Positions 15,521 through 22,844 of a stretch of DNA of 40,148 nucleotides are shown here, one piece after another (within the stretch, counting starts at the first letter, position 1; the number at the start of each line of letters is the position of its first letter). This DNA is from RGIG1995 sp045652425 (lineage in GTDB: Bacteria > Bacillota > Clostridia > Oscillospirales > CAG-272). The notes beneath the pieces were generated by a model. It was not told the origin of the DNA. It saw only the letters and a program-made list of their open reading frames with translations, and ran no database searches. The DNA is taken from assembly GCA_045652425.1 (NCBI GenBank), contig JAZRUG010000005.1, positions 1 to 40,148 of the forward strand. Direction: 5' to 3'. The translations under genes and the position numbers were made by a program.

Positions 15521-17030
15521 ATTCAACAATATTATAGACTGCGTATTCAAAAATAGATGCGTAGGTGTAACCCAAGCTCTTATAGGAAATAGACTCCTTG
15601 AAAGGAACGTTGTCGCCGAGTTCGGGAATTGAAGCTGCTGAATCGCATATTCTGAATTCGTAGTTTCCATTCGGGTCATCAGGGTTAAGACACTCGGTAA
15701 AGACGACGTAGTGGGTGGTGTCTCTTGCCGAGTTGCTCATGCCGACGATAACACCTTCGGGATGTGATTCAAGAAGTTTTTTTATGTTTTTCAGATTATT
15801 ACCGGGGAACTGTTGTGTTACGAGAGTTTTTCCGTCAACCGTAAAACGAGAGTTTATAAGACGGTTGTTTATATAGTTTGGATCATTAATAACGCGTGTA
15901 GTACCGAGGTCAATGCCCGTAGCACCTGAATTTGCAAGAGCAACGGTAAATGGATCAGGCTCCAGATTATCGGTTTTATCTAATCTGAAATCATATCCGG
16001 TGGTAAGTTTTGCGCCGAGGTTATGGAGTACCATTGATTCTGAACAGAGCTTACAGCCCTTTTCCATCCAGTCATCGCCCGTGCCGTAACCATTGATGAA
16101 AAACGCTTTCTTTTCGCCTGCATAGTTTGTTATAAAAATTGTGTCAAGATTTTCGCCAACCCAACCGCCGGTTAAAGCGTTGTGCTGACTATACCAAGTG
16201 AATGCGGGAAGGTTAGTAACTTTTACAATAGTTGAGTCTGTCAAGTTACCGCAGGTAACGGTAATGGTTGCAGTCCCCTCGGAAATACCGTAAACGACAC
16301 CACGGCTGTCGACGTAAGCGACATCGGGATTAGAACTTTTCCAATCCATATTACCGATTAGGTAAGAGGGGGTAAGTTTTGCGATTATGTTGTGAGTATT
16401 TCCCAGTTTTACGTTAACGTAACCGCCGAGGATGTTAAGGGTTTCGGAGGATACTTTAACGAATTCCCATTGTTGTGAAGGGGATTCATTTTCAAGAGCA
16501 AGTCCTGCCAATTGATAATTGAATTTGCCGACAGCTTGAGATATATCAAGTGAAAGCATATTGTCATTCATACAAGCAGGTTTGATGGTGTAGAAACCGG
16601 TTTGTGAGTTGTTATCGGATATCGGCAAAATACTGAATTTGCTTTGATTGTTTACGGTATCTTTTTTTGAGATAAATTCACTTTCCATTATATCAAATTC
16701 ATAAGAAAGGGAATATAAGCCGTTTTCAGTTTGCGGATAAATTATGTAGGTTCCGTCATCTTGTCTTTCGATAAGGAAGTTCTGACCGGACTTGCCAGAT
16801 TTTTTATAAAGATATGTTCTGCCGAGTTCATCGTTTTTAAAATCGTAAACGTCGAGGTATTGGCCGGTTTGACGGTTAACGATATTATAAACACCGTCGG
16901 TAAGGTTATTGGGGTCTGTTGCAGAAGAGAACAATCTTACCGAAGCCGAGGCAGAAACAATAAAGAAACATGATGTCAAAATTGCGACGACTATAAATAA
17001 AATATATTTTTTACAATCGATTCGTAAAAT
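15519..17030 (-). CDS. Secreted ricin-type/Big2/C39-like putative cysteine peptidase; possible ATT start
   Basis: About 503 residues. A signal peptide (CKKYILFIVVAILTSC, then SASA) is followed by a ricin-type beta-trefoil region (GVYNIVNRQTGQYLDVYD onward, about 160 residues), one Big2 immunoglobulin-like domain (SSNPDVAYVDSRGVVYGIS) and a C-terminal papain-fold domain like peptidase C39_2. Candidate catalytic residues are the cysteines in KGCKLCSESM, His in THYVVFTE and Asp in FRICDSAA. It is probably a cell-surface or secreted peptidase or bacteriocin-type processing relative; substrate unknown. The promoter -10 (17083-17078) puts the transcript start near 17071, downstream of the ATG at 17075. 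AAAGGAGTG then stands 8 nt before an ATT at 17030, which I take as the start. Leaderless use of the ATG is the alternative. Confidence 0.7.
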   Translation of the reverse strand: MLRIDCKKYILFIVVAILTSCFFIVSASASVRLFSSATDPNNLTDGVYNIVNRQTGQYLDVYDFKNDELGRTYLYKKSGKSGQNFLIERQDDGTYIIYPQTENGLYSLSYEFDIMESEFISKKDTVNNQSKFSILPISDNNSQTGFYTIKPACMNDNMLSLDISQAVGKFNYQLAGLALENESPSQQWEFVKVSSETLNILGGYVNVKLGNTHNIIAKLTPSYLIGNMDWKSSNPDVAYVDSRGVVYGISEGTATITVTCGNLTDSTIVKVTNLPAFTWYSQHNALTGGWVGENLDTIFITNYAGEKKAFFINGYGTGDDWMEKGCKLCSESMVLHNLGAKLTTGYDFRLDKTDNLEPDPFTVALANSGATGIDLGTTRVINDPNYINNRLINSRFTVDGKTLVTQQFPGNNLKNIKKLLESHPEGVIVGMSNSARDTTHYVVFTECLNPDDPNGNYEFRICDSAASIPELGDNVPFKESISYKSLGYTYASIFEYAVYNIVE

Positions 17031-17077
17031 GCAAATCACTCCTTTATGTATTGTTTTATAACGCCAACAACTCATCT

Positions 17078-17106
17078 ATTATACCATAATATCATCAAAA
17101 TGTCAA
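17078..17106 (-). promoter_or_regulatory. Consensus promoter of the C39-like gene
   Basis: On the minus strand: TTGACA (17106-17101), 17-nt spacer, TATAAT (17083-17078). Its predicted start point near 17071 excludes the ATG at 17075 from the full transcript. Confidence 0.87.
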
Positions 17107-17345
17107 TAAAATGTGGGAATGTTTGTGTATTATCAACAAAAATGATGCTATATAACAGAGGTGGACGAAGAATAAGAGGTTACAGAGAGGGATTTTCGGT
17201 AGAGCTTTTTATGCAATTACACTAAAATATGAACTTTTTTACGTATATATAATATAATATGAAAAAAATATCAAAAAAAGAAGAAGCAAATGGGGGAAAA
17301 AGCAAATAATTCCACCCCCAAAAAGCGAATAAACGGAGGTGGAAA

Positions 17346-17438
17346 ATGTCAATACTTTTCTTGCATACAAAAATGCGGGAGGAAAGTAAATGTATTACAA
17401 CAAGGTTGAGATATCGGGAGTTAATACATCGAAACTGA
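17346..17438 (+). CDS. Possible 30-codon leader peptide overlapping sigG start
   Basis: A short frame, MSILFLHTKMREESKCITTR onward (30 residues), starts at an ATG that has a stronger ribosome site (CGGAGGT, 6-nt spacing) than many genes here. It runs through the sigG start codon in another frame and ends 49 nt inside sigG. It could be a leader peptide that tunes sigG translation, or a chance frame. Nothing in the peptide is recognisable. Confidence 0.35.
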   Translation: MSILFLHTKMREESKCITTRLRYRELIHRN

Positions 17439-18187
17439 AGACGCTGACCTCCGATGAGAAACAGGAGTTATTAAAGAGAGCAACCAAGGGAGATATGAAT
17501 GCAAGACAGGACTTGATAGACGGAAATCTTCGATTGGTTTTAAGTATAGTACAACGTTTTTCAAACAGGAATGAAAATGCGGACGATTTATTTCAGGTAG
17601 GATGTATCGGGCTAATAAAAGCAATAGATAATTTTAATACGGAGCTTGACGTAAAGTTTTCGACTTATGCCGTTCCGATGATAATTGGAGAAGTAAAGCG
17701 GTATTTGCGCGATAACAGCAGTATAAGGGTAAGCCGTTCTGTAAAGGATTTGGCATATAAGGCGTTACAAGCGAAAGAGGAGTTATCAAAGACTCTGTCG
17801 AAAGAGCCAACTGTGGAAGAGATAACTAAAAAAGTAAACGAGCAAAGCGAAGAGGAATATACGAAAGAAGCGATAGTATATGCACTTGAAGCCATAATGG
17901 AACCGGTATCATTGTTCGAGCCGGTATATAACGACGGCTCGTCATCAGATTCGCTTTATGTAATGGATCAGTTAAAAGATGAGAAGAATACCGACGAGGC
18001 GTGGCTTGAGGATATAGCGATAAGGGAAGCTATGAAACGATTGGGAGAGCGAGAAAGGTCTATAATAAACATGCGTTTTTTTAACGGCAAAACTCAAATG
18101 GAGATAGCAGAAGAAATAGGAATATCACAAGCTCAAGTATCAAGACTTGAAAAAGGCGCTTTGGCAAAAATAAGAAAGTATTTATAA
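17390..18187 (+). CDS. sigG: RNA polymerase sporulation sigma factor SigG
   Basis: A 265-residue sigma-70 family factor, late forespore type. The N terminus NKVEISGVNTSKLKTL matches the SigG signature (NKVEICGVDTSKL in Bacillus). Region 2 reads NLRLVLSIVQRFSNR, then DDLFQVGCIGLIKAIDNF and VKFSTYAVPMIIGEVKRYLR; region 4 ends with the helix-turn-helix TQMEIAEEIGISQAQVSRLE. It directs forespore genes after engulfment. The usual spoIIGA-sigE neighbours are absent. The ribosome site is GGGAGGAAAG. A possible leader ORF overlaps its start. A family A repeat begins at the base after the stop codon. Confidence 0.94.
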   Translation: MYYNKVEISGVNTSKLKTLTSDEKQELLKRATKGDMNARQDLIDGNLRLVLSIVQRFSNRNENADDLFQVGCIGLIKAIDNFNTELDVKFSTYAVPMIIGEVKRYLRDNSSIRVSRSVKDLAYKALQAKEELSKTLSKEPTVEEITKKVNEQSEEEYTKEAIVYALEAIMEPVSLFEPVYNDGSSSDSLYVMDQLKDEKNTDEAWLEDIAIREAMKRLGERERSIINMRFFNGKTQMEIAEEIGISQAQVSRLEKGALAKIRKYL

Positions 18188-18600
18188 CCTACTTTCTTTG
18201 AGGAAGAAAGCAGGCACCTACTTTCTTTAAGGAAGAAAGTAGGCAAAGAACCTTTTGGTAAATGGTTTGTGCTACTATTAATAATATGCAGAAACCCGAG
18301 AAGCAAGTTCTTTGCCAAGCTTTCTGCGAAAGAAAGCGGGAAGAAAGTAGGCAAAGAACCTTTTGATAACGGGTTTGTGCTACTATTAATAATATGCAGA
18401 AACCCGAGAGGCAAGTTCTTTGCCAAGCTTTCTGCGAAAGAAAGCGGGAAGAAAGTAGGCAAAGAACCTTTTGGTAAACGGTTTGTGCTACTATTAATAA
18501 TTTGCAGAAACCCGAGAGGCAAGTTCTTTGCCAAGCTTTCTGCGAAAGAAAGCGGGAAGAAAGTAGGGGACAAGCTTTCTGCGAAAGAAAGCGGATATCT
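18188..18600. repeat. Family A repeat with a tandem 108-bp array (three units)
   Basis: Starts directly after the sigG stop codon with two hairpins of the type CCTACTTTCTTT...GAAGAAAGTAGG (18188-18214 and 18217-18243). From 18232 a 108-bp unit repeats with starts at 18232, 18340 and 18448 and a truncated fourth at 18556. Each unit contains GGCAAAGAACCTTTTG, GGTTTGTGCTACTATTAATA, and GCAAGTTCTTTGCCAAGCTT. Since 108 is divisible by three, frames stay open on both strands, producing repeat-encoded pseudo-ORFs. No gene is supported. Confidence 0.9.
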
Positions 18601-18610
18601 CATATTGTAC

Positions 18611-18640
18611 TTGACAAATACTGAATTTTTGAAGTATAAT
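18611..18640 (+). promoter_or_regulatory. Promoter of the 72-aa protein gene
   Basis: TTGACA (18611-18616), 18-nt spacer, TATAAT (18635-18640), 29 nt before the ATG. Confidence 0.83.
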
Positions 18641-18668
18641 TGAAAAAAAAGGTAAAGGGGTAAAGAAT

Positions 18669-18887
18669 ATGGATATCAAGGAACAAATAAACAAGCTTGT
18701 TGAAAAGGTAAAGAATGATCCCGAAATAATGGAACTTTTCAAGAAAGAGCCTATCAAGGCAGTAGAAAAGGTGCTCGGTGTTGACCTTCCTGACGACGTT
18801 ATAGAAAAAATAATCGACGGAGTAAAGGCAAAGATAAAGATTGACGGAGCAGCAGACGTTCTCGGCAAAATTAAAAAGCTTTTTTAA
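18669..18887 (+). CDS. Small helical protein of unknown function (72 aa)
   Basis: A 72-residue, lysine-rich, cysteine-free protein predicted to be mostly helical: MDIKEQINKLVEKVKNDPEI, then FKKEPIKAVEKVLGVDLPDD, then a C-terminal IKIDGAADVLGKIKKLF. The FKKxPxxAVExxLGVDLPDD core is reminiscent of leader-like/Nif11-NHLP small proteins and of small hypothetical proteins seen in Clostridia, but there is no C-terminal cysteine-rich core peptide and no modifying enzyme nearby, so a RiPP role is not supported. It has its own consensus promoter and terminator, so it is probably an expressed monocistronic gene. Confidence 0.7.
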   Translation: MDIKEQINKLVEKVKNDPEIMELFKKEPIKAVEKVLGVDLPDDVIEKIIDGVKAKIKIDGAADVLGKIKKLF

Positions 18888-18893
18888 AAAAAG

Positions 18894-18927
18894 AGAGGAT
18901 ATGGGTGACGCCCGTATCCTCTTGATT
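18894..18927 (+). terminator. Terminator of the 72-aa protein gene
   Basis: A 12-bp stem, AGAGGATATGGG (18894-18905) with CCCGTATCCTCT (18911-18922; one G-T pair), then TTGATTGTATTT. The stem is nearly the same as that at 33049-33077. Confidence 0.8.
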
Positions 18928-18935
18928 GTATTTAA

Positions 18936-18967
18936 CCAAAAAGACCACCGATTCAAACGGTGGTCTT
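18936..18967 (-). terminator. Terminator of the Gfo/Idh/MocA gene
   Basis: Stem AAGACCACCG (18941-18950) with CGGTGGTCTT (18958-18967). On the minus strand it ends in CTTTTTGG, giving a T tail just past the stop codon at 18977. Confidence 0.83.
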
Positions 18968-18976
18968 AATATTTGA

Positions 18977-20041
18977 TTAAAGTCTGACTTCGGCTTTTCT
19001 GTCAGCCGAATCGTAAAGAGCCTGCATAATTTTTGCGGATTTGATAACGTTATCGATATGAGAAGGCAACTTATCGCCGGTTCTAACGCACTTAACGAAT
19101 GCGTTAATCTCATTTTGGAACATTTCTGCAAAGAGATTAGAAGTATCGATTTCGGGAGTTTCTTCAATAAGCTGACCGTCTTTAGCTGTGTAGTAAGTAA
19201 AGCCTTTACCGTACTGGAGTCTGATACCGCCCTTATCGCCCATAAAGTCGATGTACATTTCTCTTGAGTTAATATTCTGCGCCCAAGCACCGTGGAGAGT
19301 AACAGTAGGGCCGTTTGTTCTGATAATACCTGTACAAGATTCATCGACGTCATAAATACCGTCAAGCACGGGAGGTCCTGCCCACATATTTTTGTATGTA
19401 TATCCGGGAATATCTTTTCCGAGTTTACTGAAGGTATCGCCTGTAACAGCCAACGGAATGGGATCCCCCGTGCAGTACATAACAATATCGATAAAGTGAA
19501 CGCCCCAGTCGATAAGCACACCGCCGCCGGCTATAGCTTTTGTAGTAAAGGCGCCGCCGAGACCGGGGATAGAACGGTGGGCGCGGAAGGAAGCGTAAAC
19601 GTGAAAAACTTCACCGAGTTTACCGTCTTCAATATATTTTTTAATCATATTAACTGGAGCATTAAAACGGTTAACAACACCGATATTGAGGGTGTTACCT
19701 GTTTCGTGTTGAACTTCCTGCATTTTCAAAGCTTCTTCGAGGTTGATAGCCGCAGGTTTTTCGCAGAGAACGTGTTTACCGGCTTTCAAAAAGTCGATTG
19801 AAATAGTAGAGTGTACTTTGTTGGGAGTACAAATAGAAACTGCTTCAACGTCGGGATCGCTTAAAATATCATGGTAGTCAGTAATAGCAATACCGCAACC
19901 GTATTTTTCAACAGCAGCTTCAGCTCTTTCGGGGATGATATCGCAGAAATATTTTATTTTCGCATCGGGACAATTCATATAGGAGGGAATATGCGCCGAG
20001 TTAGCGATAGTACCGCATCCTATAACTGCTACTTTAACCAT
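18977..20041 (-). CDS. Gfo/Idh/MocA family oxidoreductase
   Basis: A 354-residue NAD(P)-dependent dehydrogenase. The N-terminal Rossmann fold opens MVKVAVIGCGTIANSAHIPS (GxGxxA type), and the conserved EKP is in GKHVLCEKPAA near residue 90-100. GGGVLIDWGVHFIDIVMYC carries the family GxxxDxGxHxxD-like segment whose Asp/His act at the active site. Members oxidise or reduce sugars, inositol or sugar-nucleotide derivatives; the substrate is not readable. The ribosome site is AAGGAG. It is transcribed away from the aroK-like gene upstream with a 134-nt gap and ends at a terminator, so it is probably monocistronic. Confidence 0.9.
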   Translation of the reverse strand: MVKVAVIGCGTIANSAHIPSYMNCPDAKIKYFCDIIPERAEAAVEKYGCGIAITDYHDILSDPDVEAVSICTPNKVHSTISIDFLKAGKHVLCEKPAAINLEEALKMQEVQHETGNTLNIGVVNRFNAPVNMIKKYIEDGKLGEVFHVYASFRAHRSIPGLGGAFTTKAIAGGGVLIDWGVHFIDIVMYCTGDPIPLAVTGDTFSKLGKDIPGYTYKNMWAGPPVLDGIYDVDESCTGIIRTNGPTVTLHGAWAQNINSREMYIDFMGDKGGIRLQYGKGFTYYTAKDGQLIEETPEIDTSNLFAEMFQNEINAFVKCVRTGDKLPSHIDNVIKSAKIMQALYDSADRKAEVRL

Positions 20042-20175
20042 AGTAATTCTCCTTAAAAAACATATATTAAGTATTCAATATTATAATAAACCAAATAGAT
20101 TTAATTTACAATATACTAGTTTGACATAAAGGGAATATTAATTAACTATATTGACGAACGTGGAGTAAAATGTGT

Positions 20176-20688
20176 CTATTTATGCATATATTTGATATAT
20201 TCTTCCATCATCTTATCTGCGTTGTACTGAAGTTCTTTTTCGTTGCAGAGAACTGTAAGGTCTGCATGTTTTTCGTAGAGAGGAATTCTTTCATTATAGA
20301 GGTCTTTTAAAGAATTACCCGATTTAATAATGATACCTCTCGTGGAAAAATTGGTTATGCGTCTTTCGATTTCTTCTTCGGGGACTTTCAGATAGATAAC
20401 GGTTCCGAGAGTTTTTAGATGCTTCATGGCGTTTTCGCAGTAGATAACGCTTCCGCCCGTTGCAATAACTGTTCTTTCAACATCAAGGCCGGCATTTATT
20501 TTATCTTCAACTTGTAGGAAATATTCATTTCCTTTTTCTTCGATAACTTCGTAAAGTCTTTTACCCTCGTGTTCCTGAATAAGAAAATCGACGTCAAGGA
20601 AACGGTAGTTCATAGCCTTTGCGAAAAGAACACCGGTAGTGCTTTTGCCGGAGCCCGGCATACCGATAAGAATGATGTTGTTTTTCAT
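20176..20688 (-). CDS. Shikimate-kinase-like P-loop kinase, divergent substrate site
   Basis: A 170-residue kinase of shikimate kinase size and order. Walker A is GMPGSGKST (9-17), the DVD with Asp34 is present, as are FSTRGI and LYNERIPLYEKHAD near the C terminus. Two substrate-site features differ from classical AroK: where FRxxE is expected the sequence is FLQVE, giving Leu at position 58 in place of the shikimate-binding Arg, and the GGG loop reads ATGGS (77-80). Similar FLxxE/ATGGS proteins are common in Clostridia and are annotated as shikimate kinases. It may act on shikimate or on a related alcohol. No other aromatic-pathway genes are nearby. Its promoter is at 20720-20748. Confidence 0.78.
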   Translation of the reverse strand: MKNNIILIGMPGSGKSTTGVLFAKAMNYRFLDVDFLIQEHEGKRLYEVIEEKGNEYFLQVEDKINAGLDVERTVIATGGSVIYCENAMKHLKTLGTVIYLKVPEEEIERRITNFSTRGIIIKSGNSLKDLYNERIPLYEKHADLTVLCNEKELQYNADKMMEEYIKYMHK

Positions 20689-20719
20689 GATTTCACCCTA
20701 CGTAATATATATTATATTA

Positions 20720-20748
20720 ATTTTATTACAAATAGCGAAAAATGTCAA
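20720..20748 (-). promoter_or_regulatory. Promoter of the shikimate-kinase-like gene
   Basis: On the minus strand: TTGACA (20748-20743), 17-nt spacer, TAAAAT (20725-20720). Confidence 0.8.
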
Positions 20749-20777
20749 CAGAGAGCGAAGAATATTTAAAATGTCTA

Positions 20778-20809
20778 TTGCAAAATTAAAATAATTGTGA
20801 TAGTATAAT
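20778..20809 (+). promoter_or_regulatory. Promoter of the THF-riboswitch/folT transcript
   Basis: A clear -10 TATAAT at 20804-20809. The best -35 match is TTGCAA at 20778-20783, but the spacer is then a long 20 nt; a weak CAAAAT at 17-nt spacing is the alternative. The transcript would start at about 20816, the first base of the riboswitch. Confidence 0.6.
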
Positions 20810-20815
20810 GTAAAA

Positions 20816-20915
20816 CACAGAGTAGACAGATGAGCGTTAAGTGCCGAGTGAACAGGGAGTTGTCATTTGGACGAAAGCAGAGAATGTTGCGGTTCATTTG
20901 TCGCATCCCGCTGTT
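20816..20915 (+). promoter_or_regulatory. Tetrahydrofolate (THF) riboswitch aptamer
   Basis: The conserved THF aptamer elements occur in order: ACAGAGTAGA at the 5' side, GCGTTAAGTG, GGGAGTTG, GGACGAAAG, a GCGG-initiated stem, and CGCATCCCGCTGT at the 3' side, with ACAG/CTGT forming the closing helix. This RNA class binds reduced folates and sits before folate transport or synthesis genes. Here it directly precedes the folate S-component gene, consistent with the class. A terminator overlapping the ribosome site follows at 20942-20988, so high folate should turn expression off. Confidence 0.93.
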
Positions 20916-20941
20916 GCATATATGAGCTGTCTTAAGTTTGG

Positions 20942-20988
20942 CTCCTCATTTTGTGGCTTTGGAATGAACAATGTGAGGAGGTTTTTTT
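20942..20988 (+). terminator. Riboswitch expression platform: terminator containing the folT ribosome site
   Basis: CTCCTCA (20942-20948) pairs with TGAGGAG (20974-20980), extended by TTGT/ACAA inside, then seven T residues up to the start codon. The right arm, GTGAGGAGG, is also the ribosome site of folT, so this hairpin could block both transcription and translation. Confidence 0.82.
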
Positions 20989-21540
20989 ATGCAAAAAAAT
21001 AGTAAAAAATCTATTGCTTTGTTTGGAAATGTAAAAATATTGGTATTAGCGGCGCTTCTGTGCGCAGTAAGCGGAGTGATGAAATTTATAGCTCCGAGTG
21101 GTGATACGTGGCGGATAAGCCTTGAAAATTTCCCGATAATATTCAGCGGAGTTACGATGGGGCCAATAATCGGCGCTGTTGTGGGTATCGTAGCCGACTT
21201 GCTGGGGTGTCTTTTCAGAGGGTATGCGATAAATCCTCTTATCACGTTGGCGTCAATGTCGATTGGCTTGATTTCGGGGATAACGTTTAAAATTTTAAAG
21301 AGATACCGCCTTTTTGCGATAACAGTATCTGTTTTTTTAGCCCATATTGCAGGAAACGTTATAATAAAGACATTTGTGTTACACAGTATGTTCGGCACAC
21401 CGATAGCCGTGCTTTTTGCCGAAAGAATAGTAACTTATTTAATTACGGCGGCAGTTGAGTGCGTGATAATAATTATATTGCTTAATAACAAGGCGATAAA
21501 AAAGGGATTGGGAAGAGTGATTGGTTATGATGAATTATAA
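20989..21540 (+). CDS. folT: Folate ECF transporter S component
   Basis: A 183-residue membrane protein with about six hydrophobic helices. The cytosolic N terminus has charged residues, then VLAALLCAVSGVMKFIAPSG; the middle holds the ECF S-component feature GPIIGAVVGIVADLLGCLF and the end YLITAAVECVIIIILL. Placement behind a THF riboswitch identifies folate as the likely ligand. As an S component it would need the shared EcfA/EcfA'/EcfT module, not present here. Its 3' end overlaps folC, giving coupled uptake and polyglutamylation of folate. Confidence 0.92.
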   Translation: MQKNSKKSIALFGNVKILVLAALLCAVSGVMKFIAPSGDTWRISLENFPIIFSGVTMGPIIGAVVGIVADLLGCLFRGYAINPLITLASMSIGLISGITFKILKRYRLFAITVSVFLAHIAGNVIIKTFVLHSMFGTPIAVLFAERIVTYLITAAVECVIIIILLNNKAIKKGLGRVIGYDEL

Positions 21541-22807
21541 AGAAACGCTTGAATATATCCATTCTGTATGCTGGAAGGGAAGCCGTCCCGGACTTGAACG
21601 TACCGAAAAACTGCTTGATATGATGGGTAATCCCCAGAACAATTTGAAATACGTTCACGTTGCAGGAACGAACGGTAAAGGCTCCGTATGCTCAATGCTG
21701 TCAACGGTACTTCGCCGTGCAGGCTATAAGACGGGGCTTTACACGTCGCCTTTTGTAAGATATTTCAACGAGAGAATGATGATAGACGGACAGATGATAT
21801 CGAATGAAGAACTGTCCGAAGTAACCGAATACGTTAAACAGTTTGCAGACAAAATGGAAGACGTACCCACCGAATTTGAACTTATTACTGCCATAGCTTT
21901 TGAATATTTCAGCCGTAACAAATGCGATATAGTCGTGCTTGAGGTAGGTATGGGAGGCAGACTTGATTCTACCAATATTATAAACACGACCGTATTATCT
22001 GTTATAACAGGTATAGCCCTTGACCATACGGCGTTTTTAGGTGATACGTTAGGGGCGATAGCTACCGAAAAGGCAGGGATAATAAAGCCTAATATTCCCG
22101 TTGTTTACGGTGGTAAGAGTATTGAAGCCTACGAAGCGATAAGCAAGGTTGCAAAGGAAAAGAACGCTATTCTCCATACTGCGACCGATACCGAATTTGC
22201 GAATATAGAATTTTCACTTCGCGGCTGTACGCTTGATACGCCGAGGTTTAAGAAACTGTTTGTTTCGCTTGTGGGTGAATATCAACCGAGTAATATTGCG
22301 ACGGCGCTGAAATGTCTTTCGGTTTTAAAAAGTGTTGGATTTAAGATAAGCGAAGAAGATATAAGAAACGGAATGGCAGAGGTATATTGGCCTGCGCGTT
22401 TTGAGATAATAAACGAAAATCCGTTGATGATATACGACGGAGCGCACAATCCCGAAGGGTTACGCGCTTGCGTTGACAGTATCAAGAGATTTTTCGGCGG
22501 CAAAAAAGTAAATATAATTTCGGGTGTTATGGCAGATAAAGACGTAAATTCAATGTTGCCCGTAATAGCAGAAGTAGCCGACGAGGTGTTTACGGTTATT
22601 CCTAATAACCCGAGGTCAATGGACAGTAAGGTGTACGCCGAATATTTTAATAACTACGGAATAAAGGCTTATGCTTTTGAGACTATTGAAGAGGGAGTAA
22701 GAGCCGCGCTCGATTCATCGGCTAAAAAGGACTGCGCACTCGTATCGCTCGGTACGCTTTATATGTACGGCGATATAAGAGATGCCCTTGAAAGAATTAC
22801 GAAATGA
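21527..22807 (+). CDS. folC: Folylpolyglutamate synthase/dihydrofolate synthase
   Basis: A 426-residue Mur-ligase family enzyme. The P loop is HVAGTNGKGSVCSMLS, followed by GLYTSPF, the VLEVGMGGRLDSTN segment, and the C-terminal IYDGAHNPEGL. It adds glutamate to dihydropteroate and/or reduced folates, which traps folate in the cell. The frame can begin at TTG 21521 or at two adjacent ATGs (21527, 21530); a GGGAAGAG site ends at 21517 and suits 21527. The start lies inside folT, so translation is coupled and the THF riboswitch should govern both. Confidence 0.94.
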   Translation: MMNYKETLEYIHSVCWKGSRPGLERTEKLLDMMGNPQNNLKYVHVAGTNGKGSVCSMLSTVLRRAGYKTGLYTSPFVRYFNERMMIDGQMISNEELSEVTEYVKQFADKMEDVPTEFELITAIAFEYFSRNKCDIVVLEVGMGGRLDSTNIINTTVLSVITGIALDHTAFLGDTLGAIATEKAGIIKPNIPVVYGGKSIEAYEAISKVAKEKNAILHTATDTEFANIEFSLRGCTLDTPRFKKLFVSLVGEYQPSNIATALKCLSVLKSVGFKISEEDIRNGMAEVYWPARFEIINENPLMIYDGAHNPEGLRACVDSIKRFFGGKKVNIISGVMADKDVNSMLPVIAEVADEVFTVIPNNPRSMDSKVYAEYFNNYGIKAYAFETIEEGVRAALDSSAKKDCALVSLGTLYMYGDIRDALERITK

Positions 22808-22844
22808 GTTTTAATGTGAATATACAAGAAGGAGGGATAAAGAT

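Noticed and set aside
17142..17225. A 27-codon frame (MMLYNRGGRRIRGYREG...) upstream of sigG.
   Set aside because: No ribosome site, no promoter in the right place and no recognisable product; treated as chance.
18133..18643. Long open frames on both strands through 18133-18643 giving repetitive proteins.
   Set aside because: They are translations of the 108-bp tandem repeat, whose length is a multiple of three; no ribosome site or protein family supports them.
18669..18887. RiPP precursor (Nif11/NHLP leader type) for the 72-aa protein.
   Set aside because: No core peptide region with Cys/Ser/Thr, no protease motif and no modifying enzyme nearby.
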